A DNA stretch of 64,000 bases. Origin: Anaerolineae bacterium. Lineage in GTDB: Bacteria; Chloroflexota; Anaerolineae; Promineifilales; Promineifilaceae. Under the pieces are notes generated by a model that was given only the letters and a program-made list of their open reading frames with translations, ran no database searches and was not told the DNA's origin. Both the position numbers and the translations under genes were made by a program. Position 1 is the stretch's first letter. Every line of letters starts with the position of its first letter. Of this stretch, positions 51,952-59,796 are shown in pieces. Location: the NCBI GenBank assembly GCA_023384355.1, contig JAHDWL010000010.1:1-64000 (forward strand), in the 5' to 3' direction.

Positions 51952-52110
51952 GTGGTTGTAGAGGCGACGCAACGGCGAAACCAATCCGTCCTACAGAACC
52001 ACCACGTCTCGCCGTTGCGTCGACCTCTTGCGGCCGGTCAAAAGAGGGCCAGGCAACCGGAAACCAACGCCGCCCGCTTCCCTGTGACGTCTCTCCCGGT
52101 TGCCTGGCCC
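51952..52110. repeat. Two long imperfect or perfect inverted repeats
   Basis: Hairpin 1 pairs 51961-51978 with 52009-52027 (18 positions, one bulged base). Hairpin 2 pairs 52046-52060 with 52096-52110 (15 of 15). Loops are ~30 and 35 bases. The outer sequences GTAGAGG and GGCCCCTAC resemble the GTAGGGG/CCCCTAC ends of the smaller palindromic cores elsewhere in the window. No coding potential is seen. Confidence 0.8.
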
Positions 52111-52194
52111 CTACGCAGGGCTGTTTTTATACAACAGTCGTGTTTCCTCGCATTCCATCGACAGATCAACCGAAAGTGCGATAATAATGCCACT

Positions 52195-52527
52195 ATGCTC
52201 CTCCACATCGCACATCGAACCGACTGGGAAGCCGCCCTCGCCGCGGGCGAATACCGCCTGGACACGCTGGATTCCGAGGGGTTCATCCACTGCTCGACCC
52301 CGCAGCAGGTTCTCGGTCCGGCCAACGAGTTCTATCGCGGCCAGTCCGGCCTGGTTCTGCTGGTCATCGACCCCCACCGCCTGACGGCCCGGCTGGTCTT
52401 CGAGGATTGCTACGAAACCGGCACCGCCTTCCCCCACATCTACGGGCCGCTCAACCTGGACGCCGTCAGCAAGGTCGTGCCCTTCCCGCCTCGGCCGGAC
52501 GGCACGTTCGACTTGCCCCTCCTGTAA
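52195..52527 (+). CDS. DUF952 family protein
   Basis: This 110-residue cytosolic protein carries the DUF952 pattern: LLHIAHRTDWEAALAAGEY (2-20), EGFIHCSTPQQV (27-38), LVLLVIDPHRL (about 52-62) and FPHIYGPLNLDAV (about 82-94). The GFIHCS and FPHIYGPL motifs define the family, whose function is unknown; a link to glutathione S-transferase-fusion proteins is known. ATG 52195 is chosen because the family starts there and a GATAAT element lies ten bases upstream; the longer frame is repeat hairpin. Confidence 0.88.
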   Translation: MLLHIAHRTDWEAALAAGEYRLDTLDSEGFIHCSTPQQVLGPANEFYRGQSGLVLLVIDPHRLTARLVFEDCYETGTAFPHIYGPLNLDAVSKVVPFPPRPDGTFDLPLL

Positions 52528-52602
52528 TGTTACCTACTCCAGGGATGCCGGCCCTTTGAGCCGATGCTGCGGCATCCCGTCTTCAACGCGTTTAATATGA
52601 AC

Positions 52603-52616
52603 ATTGTGTACACAAT
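52603..52616. promoter_or_regulatory. 14-base perfect palindrome, possible operator
   Basis: ATTGTGTACACAAT is a perfect palindrome 98 bases before the DUF1801 gene and overlaps a TTGACG hexamer that could act as -35. The shape fits a dimeric repressor site; the regulator is unknown. Confidence 0.4.
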
Positions 52617-52713
52617 TGACGCAATTTCATCTAATGGCTTATTCAAGACATACCCATCGTTACTGTCAGAGAATTTCTGGAACAACTGACAGCAACCGGG
52701 TAATAATTAAACG

Positions 52714-53466
52714 ATGACCGACCAATCAGCCGCCGTCGATGCCTATATCCGGACATTTCCCGCGAATGTCCAACAAGCGCTCAAAGCCATTCGGCAAATA
52801 ATCAATGAGGCCGCCCCGGAAGCCGTTGAATCCATCGCCTACGGCATGCCCGCCTACAAGCTGGCCGGCAAACCACTCGTATACTTCGGCGGCTACAAAA
52901 ACCACGTCGGGCTATATGCCACACCTTCCGGGCACTCTGCCTTTGCCAAAGATCTGTCGAAATACAAGCAAGGCAAAGGGTCAGTCCAGTTTCCGCTGGA
53001 TGAGCCGATGCCGCTCGATCTCATCGCGAGAATCGTTCAATTCCGTGTCAACGAGCTAAGGAGTGAGAACAACATGAATAACGGAATTTCCGCCTATCAC
53101 GACGCGCAATCTGACGAAGACCGGGCAATCTGCGACCTGTTGCGCCGGGAAATCGACAGCGGCCTGCCGGAAGCCGAGAGCAAAGTCTGGCACGGGCACC
53201 CTGTCTGGTTTTTGGACGGCAACCCGACGGTCGGCTACAGCAAGCAGAAAGCGGGTGTGCGCCTGATGTTCTGGAGCGGGGCTGACTTCGATGAACCGGG
53301 GCTGAAACCCGGCACGGGCAAATACAAGGATGCGTCCGCCACCTATCAATCGGCCGGCCAGATCAACACGGAAGATGTCCGGCACTGGCTCGAAAAGTCG
53401 AGACACATCCGCTGGGATTACAAAAACATCGTCAAACGCAAGGGCCAATTGGTAAGGTTGGAGTGA
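52714..53466 (+). CDS. Fusion of two DUF1801 (YdhG/iron-chaperone-like) domains
   Basis: This 250-residue protein contains two DUF1801 domains. Domain one (about 5-115) has VDAYIRTFPANVQQALKAIR, YGMPAYKLAGKPLVYFGGYK and GLYATPSGH. Domain two (about 128-248) has ESKVWHGHPVWFLDGNPTVG, GVRLMFWSG and KKYKDASATY-like residues. Relatives include frataxin-like B. subtilis YdhG, proposed to chaperone iron. The second domain begins at an internal ATG (53074) that still has an AAGGAG site ten bases upstream, so the protein appears to be a recent fusion of two genes, and a separate short product may also be made. Confidence 0.82.
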   Translation: MTDQSAAVDAYIRTFPANVQQALKAIRQIINEAAPEAVESIAYGMPAYKLAGKPLVYFGGYKNHVGLYATPSGHSAFAKDLSKYKQGKGSVQFPLDEPMPLDLIARIVQFRVNELRSENNMNNGISAYHDAQSDEDRAICDLLRREIDSGLPEAESKVWHGHPVWFLDGNPTVGYSKQKAGVRLMFWSGADFDEPGLKPGTGKYKDASATYQSAGQINTEDVRHWLEKSRHIRWDYKNIVKRKGQLVRLE

Positions 53467-53513
53467 TTTCGTCGCTGGTGTGGAGCGCGCCAATCGGGTT
53501 TGCGCCCCGGCCG

Positions 53514-55910
53514 TTAGCCCGTTGAGGCCCGGATCACCGCCGTTACGGATTCCCCATCCGCCACCTTCGCCAGCTTAAACGCCTTTGTCGACTCTTCCAG
53601 CGGCAGCGTCCCCGCGTCGGCCGCCACAATGCGCCGATCCGTGATGAGCGCCAGCGGCCCGGCGGGCGCGAGGCCCACGGCGGCCGACTTCCGCGCCACC
53701 AGCGCCCGCGCTTTCGCGTTGGCCCGCGTCGGTTCTTCTACCCAGCCCGCCCGCATCCGCCGCGCATAGCCGTCATCCAGCGCCAGAACGACCTCGTCGC
53801 CCGGCGCGACAGCCAGCGCCGCGTCCACCCGGTCGAACGCTTCATCCCGGCCGGGGTTGAGCGCCTGCACGCCGGTCAGCGGTATCTTCGCCAGAGGCCA
53901 GCGCACGCCGCGGCCGCCCGCAGTGACGATGACCACTTCCATCCCCCGGCTGACGCCCTGCCCCAGGACGACCACCCCCGGCGGCGGTGTGTCGAACTGG
54001 AAGGGCACGGGCCCTTCGACCGCGCCGCGCAAGGCTTCAATCGGATAGGCGCGGGCATAGCCGGTCGAGGTCACCAGCAGCAGGCGCTCCATCTCGCGCG
54101 CGGCCGACCAGTCAACCATGGCGACGACCGCCTCGCGCGCGGCCAGACGATGGATGTTTTCGATGTCCAGTCCCACCTCCCGCAGGTCAGCCAGTTGCCG
54201 GGCCGACGTCAACAGAAAGCGATAGCGCGAGGTGATGAGCAGGAGCTGAGCGTCGGCGTCCACGGCCAGCGCGGCGGCGACGGGACTTTCGAGCGGCGGC
54301 AAGGCCCGTTCCTCCGGCAGAGCCGATACATCCTCCGCCGTCGTATAATCCACTACGGCGATCTCGGCTCGCACCTGCTCGCCCATGCTCGGCCGCCCCA
54401 GCAATACCAGCAGCTTGCCGGGCTTCCCGGCCATCTCGCCCCCCTTCTCCTCCAGCCGGATGCGCCGCTGGAGCAGCTCCAGATTCACCGGCTTCACCTG
54501 CAGGCGGCCGCCGGTGGCCGGAGGCAGCCCGGCGAAATCAGCCGGGGTATGCGCGGGCAGCTCAAGCTCGCCGCGCTCCACGTGGTGGCCGATGACGCCC
54601 AGACCGGCGGTGACGCTGCTGAACGTGTCGATGCTGCGCACTTTCGCCTCGCCGAAGTGGCGGCCGAGCATCTCGTGAAAGGCGGGGATGAGCGCCGAGC
54701 CACCGGTGCGGATCACCGTGTCGATCTGCTCCGGACGAAGGCCCGACTGCGTCACCGTCTCCAGCAGATGGTGCTCGATGGCCCGCGTCTCGCCGCGGAT
54801 GAGACCTTCGAATTCGCCACGGGTGACGAACTCGCGAACGCTGAAGCCGGGGCCTTCCAGGTCGATCTCCGCCCCGCGTTTGGTCGACAGTTCCCGCTTG
54901 GCATTTTCAACGATGTCGAACATCCGCAGACCGTAATTGCTGCTGACCAGGGCCAGCAGCGCCTCCAGCTGGTGACGGCGCTGCGCGGTGGCGGCGATCT
55001 CGCGCAAGATCTTCTTGTTATCGGCCGACTGGAGCTGCATGATCGTCTGCCAGTCGGCGAAGGAGTCGTAGATCCATTGCGGCACGGTCAGGGCCTTGTG
55101 GCGCGGGCCATAGAGACTGCCCTCGCCGAAGTGGCGCGGCAGCTTGGCCCGAACGAGCTTCTGGTCGAACACGTCGCCGGCCACGGGGATGCCGCCCGTC
55201 GCCAGCACGCGCGGCCGGCCCTCGCCCAGGCGCATCACGGTGATGTCGAGCGTGCCGCCGCCGAAATCGAACACCAGCACGTTCTCCGGCCGCGCCAGCC
55301 CCAGCGCGTAGCTGTAGGCGGCTGCCACCGGCTCGTATTGCAGGTAGACCGTCTGGTAGCCGGCGGCGAAAGCGGCGTGGAGCAGGCGCGCCTCGGCAAT
55401 GCGGTCGGCGGCCTCGTCGGCGGCGAAGCGAACGGGACGCCCGAGCACCACCTGCCGGATCTCTTCGCCCAGCAGCCGCTCGGCCCGCGCCCGCGTGACG
55501 GTCAGGTAGAGGGTGATGAGCGTTTCCAGCGAGTAGTAGAACTGGCCGATGGTCGTGCCGGGGTAGTTGACGTCGCGCAGACCGGTCTTGATGGAGAGAA
55601 AGAGGCGACCGGGCGAGAGCGCGTCGGCATAGACGTAGACGTCAGTGACGTAATAGAGGCCGTCGGCGATGACTTCCAGCTCGCCGACCCATACCTTCTG
55701 AATCCTGACCGGCCGGTTGAGATTATGCTCGAAATAGCGGTCGATCGCGGCGCGACCGATGGTCACCGCCTGCTCGTTGGTGATGTAGAGCGCCGTGCGG
55801 GCCACGCGCGGGTTGGGGGCCGTCGGGTCGAGCGGCAGGACGTTAACGGCGCGGCCGTCGTAGGTCGCCATGCCGCTGTTGGTCGTGCCGAAGTCCATGC
55901 CGATAATCAT
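53514..55910 (-). CDS. Hsp70-family (YegD-like) ATPase fused to a GyrA-C-terminal-like beta-propeller
   Basis: This is a 798-residue protein. Residues 1-~460 form an actin/Hsp70 ATPase of the YegD type: IIGMDFGTTNSGMATYDG (2-19), EPVAAAYSYALG, VLVFDFGGGTLDITVMRLG and VIRTGGSALIPAFHEML. The usual substrate-binding domain is absent. Residues about 535-790 instead show repeated beta-blades (LLLVTSTGYARAYPIEALRG, EVVIVTAGGRGVRWPLAKIP, VVLALDDGYARRM, LALITDRRIVA). These resemble the DNA-wrapping C-terminal propeller of gyrase/topoisomerase IV A subunits. The combination suggests an ATP-regulated DNA- or protein-binding machine. It stands alone, 16 bases from the amidohydrolase gene upstream. The propeller assignment is by pattern recognition only. 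Confidence 0.8.
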   Translation of the reverse strand: MIIGMDFGTTNSGMATYDGRAVNVLPLDPTAPNPRVARTALYITNEQAVTIGRAAIDRYFEHNLNRPVRIQKVWVGELEVIADGLYYVTDVYVYADALSPGRLFLSIKTGLRDVNYPGTTIGQFYYSLETLITLYLTVTRARAERLLGEEIRQVVLGRPVRFAADEAADRIAEARLLHAAFAAGYQTVYLQYEPVAAAYSYALGLARPENVLVFDFGGGTLDITVMRLGEGRPRVLATGGIPVAGDVFDQKLVRAKLPRHFGEGSLYGPRHKALTVPQWIYDSFADWQTIMQLQSADNKKILREIAATAQRRHQLEALLALVSSNYGLRMFDIVENAKRELSTKRGAEIDLEGPGFSVREFVTRGEFEGLIRGETRAIEHHLLETVTQSGLRPEQIDTVIRTGGSALIPAFHEMLGRHFGEAKVRSIDTFSSVTAGLGVIGHHVERGELELPAHTPADFAGLPPATGGRLQVKPVNLELLQRRIRLEEKGGEMAGKPGKLLVLLGRPSMGEQVRAEIAVVDYTTAEDVSALPEERALPPLESPVAAALAVDADAQLLLITSRYRFLLTSARQLADLREVGLDIENIHRLAAREAVVAMVDWSAAREMERLLLVTSTGYARAYPIEALRGAVEGPVPFQFDTPPPGVVVLGQGVSRGMEVVIVTAGGRGVRWPLAKIPLTGVQALNPGRDEAFDRVDAALAVAPGDEVVLALDDGYARRMRAGWVEEPTRANAKARALVARKSAAVGLAPAGPLALITDRRIVAADAGTLPLEESTKAFKLAKVADGESVTAVIRASTG

Positions 55911-55925
55911 ATCGGTCTCTTGCTG

Positions 55926-57530
55926 CTACCCTTCATGAACCACCCGCCCGTTGAACACCGTCAACCAGGCGGTTGTGGCCGGGATATCGGCCGGGGCGAT
56001 GTCGAACAGGTTCCGCGACAGCACCACCATATCGGCATACTTGCCCGGCTCGATGGAGCCGAGGCGGTCGGCCTTGCCGGAGAGGCGCGCCGGGCCAAGC
56101 GTGTACCCTTCGATGGCTTCGGCCACGGTCAGGCATTCCTGCGGATACCAGCCGCCGGCCGGCTCGCCGGCTCCGTCCTGCCGCGTGACTGCGGCGTAGA
56201 TGCCCAGCATCGGGTTGGGCGGGGCGACCGGCGCGTCGGAGCCGAAGGCCAGTGCCGTCCCCCGGTCGAGCAGCGAGCGGAAGGCATAGGCGTAGCGGGC
56301 GCGGTCGCCCCACACGCGGTCGGCCGTGCGCCAGTCAGTCTGCAAATGCACCGGTTGCACCGACGCAACGACGCCGTAGGCCGCCGCCCGGCCCAGATCG
56401 TCGGGATGACTCACCTGGACATGTTCGATGCGTTGCGGCATGGGCAGCCGCGCAGTTTGCCCGCGCGTCGCCTGCCATTCGCCCATCACGTCGAGCACCT
56501 CGCGCACGGCCCGGTCCCCGATGGCGTGGACGGAGATGGGGAACCCGGCCTCGGCCGCGCCGGTGATGAGCCGCCACAACTCATCCGGCGGGGTGACGAC
56601 GATGCCGGTATTGTCCGGCTGGCCCTCAATCGGCGCGAGCATGTGGGCCGTGCCCGACCCCATCGCGCCGTCGGCAAAAGCCTTCATGTGGCCCAGCCAC
56701 AGGTTGTCGTCCCCAAAGCCGGACGCCAGCCCCAGCGTGGCCGCCTCGCCCAGGAAGTCGCCGGCCACGTTGCTGTGGACGCGCAAGCCAAGCTTGCCCG
56801 CGCGGCGAAGTGTCTGGAACAGCCGCAGGCTCCGCGCCCCTTCGCGCTCCACGCGCTGGTCGTGGATGCCGGTCAAGCCCAGGCGGTGAGCCTCGGCGAT
56901 GGCCTCTTCAAGGCGGGCCAGCAGCGTCTGCTCGCTGGCCGGGGGGACATGGCGCTCGATCAGCGCGATGGCGTTCCACTCGCTGAACAGACCACTCGGG
57001 CGACCATCTGCGTAGCGGCCGATGTGGGCTTCGATCGGGTCAGGCGTGGCGGCCGACACGCCGGCCAGCTCCATCGCCCGGCTGTTGACCCACCACGTGT
57101 GCATGTCCATCCGCGTCAGGACGACGGGGTTCCGCGGGCTGATGTCATCGATGAGCGCCGCCGCCGGCTGCGCGTCCCAGCGGTGGCTGTCCCAGCCCCA
57201 GCCGAAAACCCACTCGCCGGGCGCGGCGTCGGCCACAGCGGCAGCCACGCGCTCGCGGACGGTGGCCAGGTCGGTCAACCCGAACAGACTGACTTGCCGG
57301 CGGCGAATGGCGTAGTCGAGGAAATGGATGTGGGCGTCGGTCAGCCCCGGCAACACCAGCCGCCCGCCGCAATCGACGACGCGCGTGCGCGGCCCGGACA
57401 GTTCACCGATGGCGGCGCTGTCGCCCACCGCCATAATGCGGCCGTCGCGGCACGCCACGGCCTCGACCCAGGGGCGCGTTGCCCCGAGGGTGTAGATTCG
57501 TCCATTGGTGAGAATCAAATCCGCTGTCAT
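55926..57530 (-). CDS. YtcJ-like metal-dependent amidohydrolase
   Basis: This 534-residue amidohydrolase_3 family enzyme starts with LILTNGRIYTLG, has the metal HxH in PGLTDAHIHFLDYA (about 62-75), a GWGWDSHRWD motif near 110 and AFADGAMGSGTAHM near 288. Later come VHAIGDRAVREVLD (about 335-348), IEHVQVSHPDDL and FGSDAPVAPPNPML (near 428), the usual YtcJ pattern. Substrates of this family are formamides or related amides; none can be assigned. ATG 57530 lies 15 bases after aroE. Confidence 0.93.
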   Translation of the reverse strand: MTADLILTNGRIYTLGATRPWVEAVACRDGRIMAVGDSAAIGELSGPRTRVVDCGGRLVLPGLTDAHIHFLDYAIRRRQVSLFGLTDLATVRERVAAAVADAAPGEWVFGWGWDSHRWDAQPAAALIDDISPRNPVVLTRMDMHTWWVNSRAMELAGVSAATPDPIEAHIGRYADGRPSGLFSEWNAIALIERHVPPASEQTLLARLEEAIAEAHRLGLTGIHDQRVEREGARSLRLFQTLRRAGKLGLRVHSNVAGDFLGEAATLGLASGFGDDNLWLGHMKAFADGAMGSGTAHMLAPIEGQPDNTGIVVTPPDELWRLITGAAEAGFPISVHAIGDRAVREVLDVMGEWQATRGQTARLPMPQRIEHVQVSHPDDLGRAAAYGVVASVQPVHLQTDWRTADRVWGDRARYAYAFRSLLDRGTALAFGSDAPVAPPNPMLGIYAAVTRQDGAGEPAGGWYPQECLTVAEAIEGYTLGPARLSGKADRLGSIEPGKYADMVVLSRNLFDIAPADIPATTAWLTVFNGRVVHEG

Positions 57531-57545
57531 GTCACTCCTCGTGAA

Positions 57546-58391
57546 TCAACCTTCGGCCGCGCGGCGCATGACCTCCATGTCGGGGCGGCGACCGGTCATC
57601 ACCTCGAAGGCCTCGGCCGCCTGCCGTACCAGCATGCCCAGGCCGTTGACGGCGCGCCGTCCTTCTGCTTCCGCCTGCTCCATTAGCCGGGTTCGCGCCG
57701 GGTTATAGACTAAATCGTAGACAAACGCCCCGCGCGGTAACGGCTCGTCGGGCCACGGCGAGAGGCCGGCATTCTCCCCGGCCATGCCCAGCGGCGTGGT
57801 GTTGACGATGATCGGCTCGTCGAGATGAGCCGAGGTCGTGGCGATCTCCTCCATCAGGCCGGGCGTGACCGTCGCGTCGGGAAAGACCGCGCCAAACTCG
57901 GAGGCCAATCGCCGGGCCTGTTCGGGCCGCCGCGAGAGCACCGTGACGCGCGCGCCCCGACGCAGCAGGGCATAGACCACCGATCGCGCCGCGCCGCCCG
58001 CGCCCAGCACGAGACAGTCGCGGCCGAACAGCGCCAGCCGGTGGCTTTCCAGGTCGGCCAGAAACCCTGACCAGTCCGTGTTGAACCCGGTCAATTGCCC
58101 GTCGTTGATGACGATGGTGTTGACCGCGCCGGTGTCCCGCGTGGCCGGAAATATCGAATGCAGGTGGGGGATCACCGCCTGCTTGTGCGGGACGGTGACG
58201 TTGACGCCGCGAAACCCCAGCGCGGCAAGCCCCCGCAGCGCGTCGGGCAGGCGCTCCGGCGATACCGCCAGCGGGACGTAGGTCCAGTTCAGGCCCAGGG
58301 CTTCCGCCGCGGCGTTGTGCATGGCCGGGCTGAGGCTATGGCCGACGGGCCAACCGATTAAACCGAACAGTTGCGTTTTTCCATCGATCAT
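57546..58391 (-). CDS. aroE: Shikimate dehydrogenase
   Basis: This 281-residue NADP-dependent enzyme reduces 3-dehydroshikimate in the aromatic pathway. Substrate motifs are FGLIGWPVGHSLSPAMHNAA (9-28) and GVNVTVPHKQAV (about 62-73, catalytic Lys in the VTVPHK motif), and NTDW is at 105-108. The nucleotide loop LVLGAGGAARSVVYAL (about 126-141), with a basic RR after the second strand, indicates NADPH. The ATG overlaps the stop of the Nudix gene by four bases. Length and motifs are complete. Confidence 0.96.
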   Translation of the reverse strand: MIDGKTQLFGLIGWPVGHSLSPAMHNAAAEALGLNWTYVPLAVSPERLPDALRGLAALGFRGVNVTVPHKQAVIPHLHSIFPATRDTGAVNTIVINDGQLTGFNTDWSGFLADLESHRLALFGRDCLVLGAGGAARSVVYALLRRGARVTVLSRRPEQARRLASEFGAVFPDATVTPGLMEEIATTSAHLDEPIIVNTTPLGMAGENAGLSPWPDEPLPRGAFVYDLVYNPARTRLMEQAEAEGRRAVNGLGMLVRQAAEAFEVMTGRRPDMEVMRRAAEG

Positions 58392-59020
58392 AGAGCGTTT
58401 TCCGGCGGGTCGAAATAGGGTATCGGCGCGTCGTTGCGCAGTTGGCGAAAGACAAAAGGAGCGCGCAGGTGATGGCCGGGCGAGAGCGGCGGCAGTTCGT
58501 CCGGGCCGAAGTAGGCGGCCGCAGCCACCTCGGATGAAGGAGCCGGGCGGGGATCGTCGGCTTCAACCAGGAACACGGCGTGGTAGAAGTGGATCTTCTT
58601 GGCGCTGTGCCACAGGCGGGAATCGAACACGCCCAGCAGTTGAACCACGCGCCCGGCGATGCCCGCCTCCTCCCATAACTCGCGCCGGGCGGTCTCGGCC
58701 AGCGTCTCGCCGGGGTCGGTGATGCCGCCGGGCAATGCCCACAGGCCGTCATCGGCCCGACGAACGAGGAGCAGCTTGCCCTCGTGGAACACGGCCGCCT
58801 CGCCGCTGGCCAGCGGGCCGATGTCGAAATGATTGGCGCGGTAGTGGGCCAGCAACTCGGCCGCCGGGCGACCGTCCAGCAGGGCGGCCAGCCCCGCGCC
58901 GGCGGCCAGAACCCGCTGCCAGCGATCCTCGTCGTGGGAACCGGGCCGGGCAAAGTTGAGGCCAAAGGCGGCCACAGCCCGCAGCTCGTCGGCGATAAGT
59001 CGCACGGCCTGCTCGTCCAT
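58388..59020 (-). CDS. Nudix hydrolase with N-terminal helical domain
   Basis: This 210-residue protein has an N-terminal helical extension (about 1-65, NUDIX-4-like) and then a Nudix domain with an intact box GGITDPGETLAETARRELWEEAGI (split here: GGITDPGETLAETARREL then WEEAGI, about 95-118). The catalytic REL/EEAG residues are present. It hydrolyses nucleoside diphosphates linked to another moiety; the extension resembles that of ADP-ribose or nucleotide-sugar hydrolases in related bacteria. It lies between rsmE (3-base gap) and aroE (4-base overlap), so it is translated from one operon. Confidence 0.92.
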   Translation of the reverse strand: MDEQAVRLIADELRAVAAFGLNFARPGSHDEDRWQRVLAAGAGLAALLDGRPAAELLAHYRANHFDIGPLASGEAAVFHEGKLLLVRRADDGLWALPGGITDPGETLAETARRELWEEAGIAGRVVQLLGVFDSRLWHSAKKIHFYHAVFLVEADDPRPAPSSEVAAAAYFGPDELPPLSPGHHLRAPFVFRQLRNDAPIPYFDPPENAL

Positions 59021-59023
59021 CGC

Positions 59024-59758
59024 CTATCCCAGCTCTCCCAGCGCGTGGAGCACCAGCGTCGCGCCCACGACGGCGGCCGTCTCGGTGCGCAGGGTGCGGC
59101 CGCCCAGCGTGACGGCGACGCAACCCGCCGCGATAGCCTCATCGACTTCTTCGGCGTCGTATCCCCCTTCGGGGCCAATGAACAGCGCGACCGAGGCCGC
59201 GTCGGGCCGGAGCGCGTCGGCGATGGTGCGGGTGACCGGTCCTTCCCAGGCGATGAGGGCAACATCGGCGTCAACCGCTTCGCGCAAGGCGTCGGGAAAG
59301 GCCAGCGGCGGGGCGAGTTCCGGCAGCAGCCCGCGGCCGCATTGTTCGGCCGCTTCCTTCACGATTCGCCGCCAGCGCCCCAGCTTCTCCGGCGTCACAT
59401 CCTCAAGATCGCGCACCAGCGAACGACGGGTGATGACCGGCACGAAGTGCGCCACCCCCAGCTCGGTGCCCTTCTGCAGCACCCACTCGAACTTCTCGCG
59501 CCGCAGCAGGCTCTGGAACAGGGTCAGACGCGCCCGGGGTTCGCCGGTCGCCGCCACCCATTCCCCCACCTGCCCCGTGACGCGGGCATTGGCCACCTCG
59601 TCGAGGATCACTTCAGTCTGCCGGCCGCGGCCGTCGAGGACCAGCACCCGATCGCCCCGCCGCAGCCGCAACACGCGGCGCATCTGGTGAGCCTGGTCGC
59701 CGTCAAAGTGGACGGCGCGGTGGGTGATGCCGGCTGGTTCCACGAAGAAGCGGTGCAT
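59024..59758 (-). CDS. rsmE: 16S rRNA (uracil-1498 N3)-methyltransferase
   Basis: This 244-residue SPOUT methyltransferase has an N-terminal PUA-like domain (1-~75; MHRFFVEPAGI and HQMRRVLRLRRGDRVLVLDG). The trefoil-knot AdoMet site carries ITRRSLVRDLE (about 105-115), EAAEQCGRG (about 130-138), LFIGPEGGYDAEEVDEA (near 197-213) and LGGRTLRTETAAV (near 222-234). These are diagnostic RsmE motifs. It makes m3U1498 next to the decoding site of 16S rRNA. The Rmt-like 16S methyltransferase gene lies 38 bases upstream on the same strand. Confidence 0.97.
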   Translation of the reverse strand: MHRFFVEPAGITHRAVHFDGDQAHQMRRVLRLRRGDRVLVLDGRGRQTEVILDEVANARVTGQVGEWVAATGEPRARLTLFQSLLRREKFEWVLQKGTELGVAHFVPVITRRSLVRDLEDVTPEKLGRWRRIVKEAAEQCGRGLLPELAPPLAFPDALREAVDADVALIAWEGPVTRTIADALRPDAASVALFIGPEGGYDAEEVDEAIAAGCVAVTLGGRTLRTETAAVVGATLVLHALGELG

Positions 59759-59796
59759 GATCTGGAGTCGGCGGGTCGGGTAACACGTGAACGGGC

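Noticed and set aside
54150-57686. Very long plus-strand frame opposite the Hsp70, amidohydrolase and aroE genes
   Set aside because: It arises from GC-rich codon bias on the other strand; three well-recognised minus-strand genes occupy the region.
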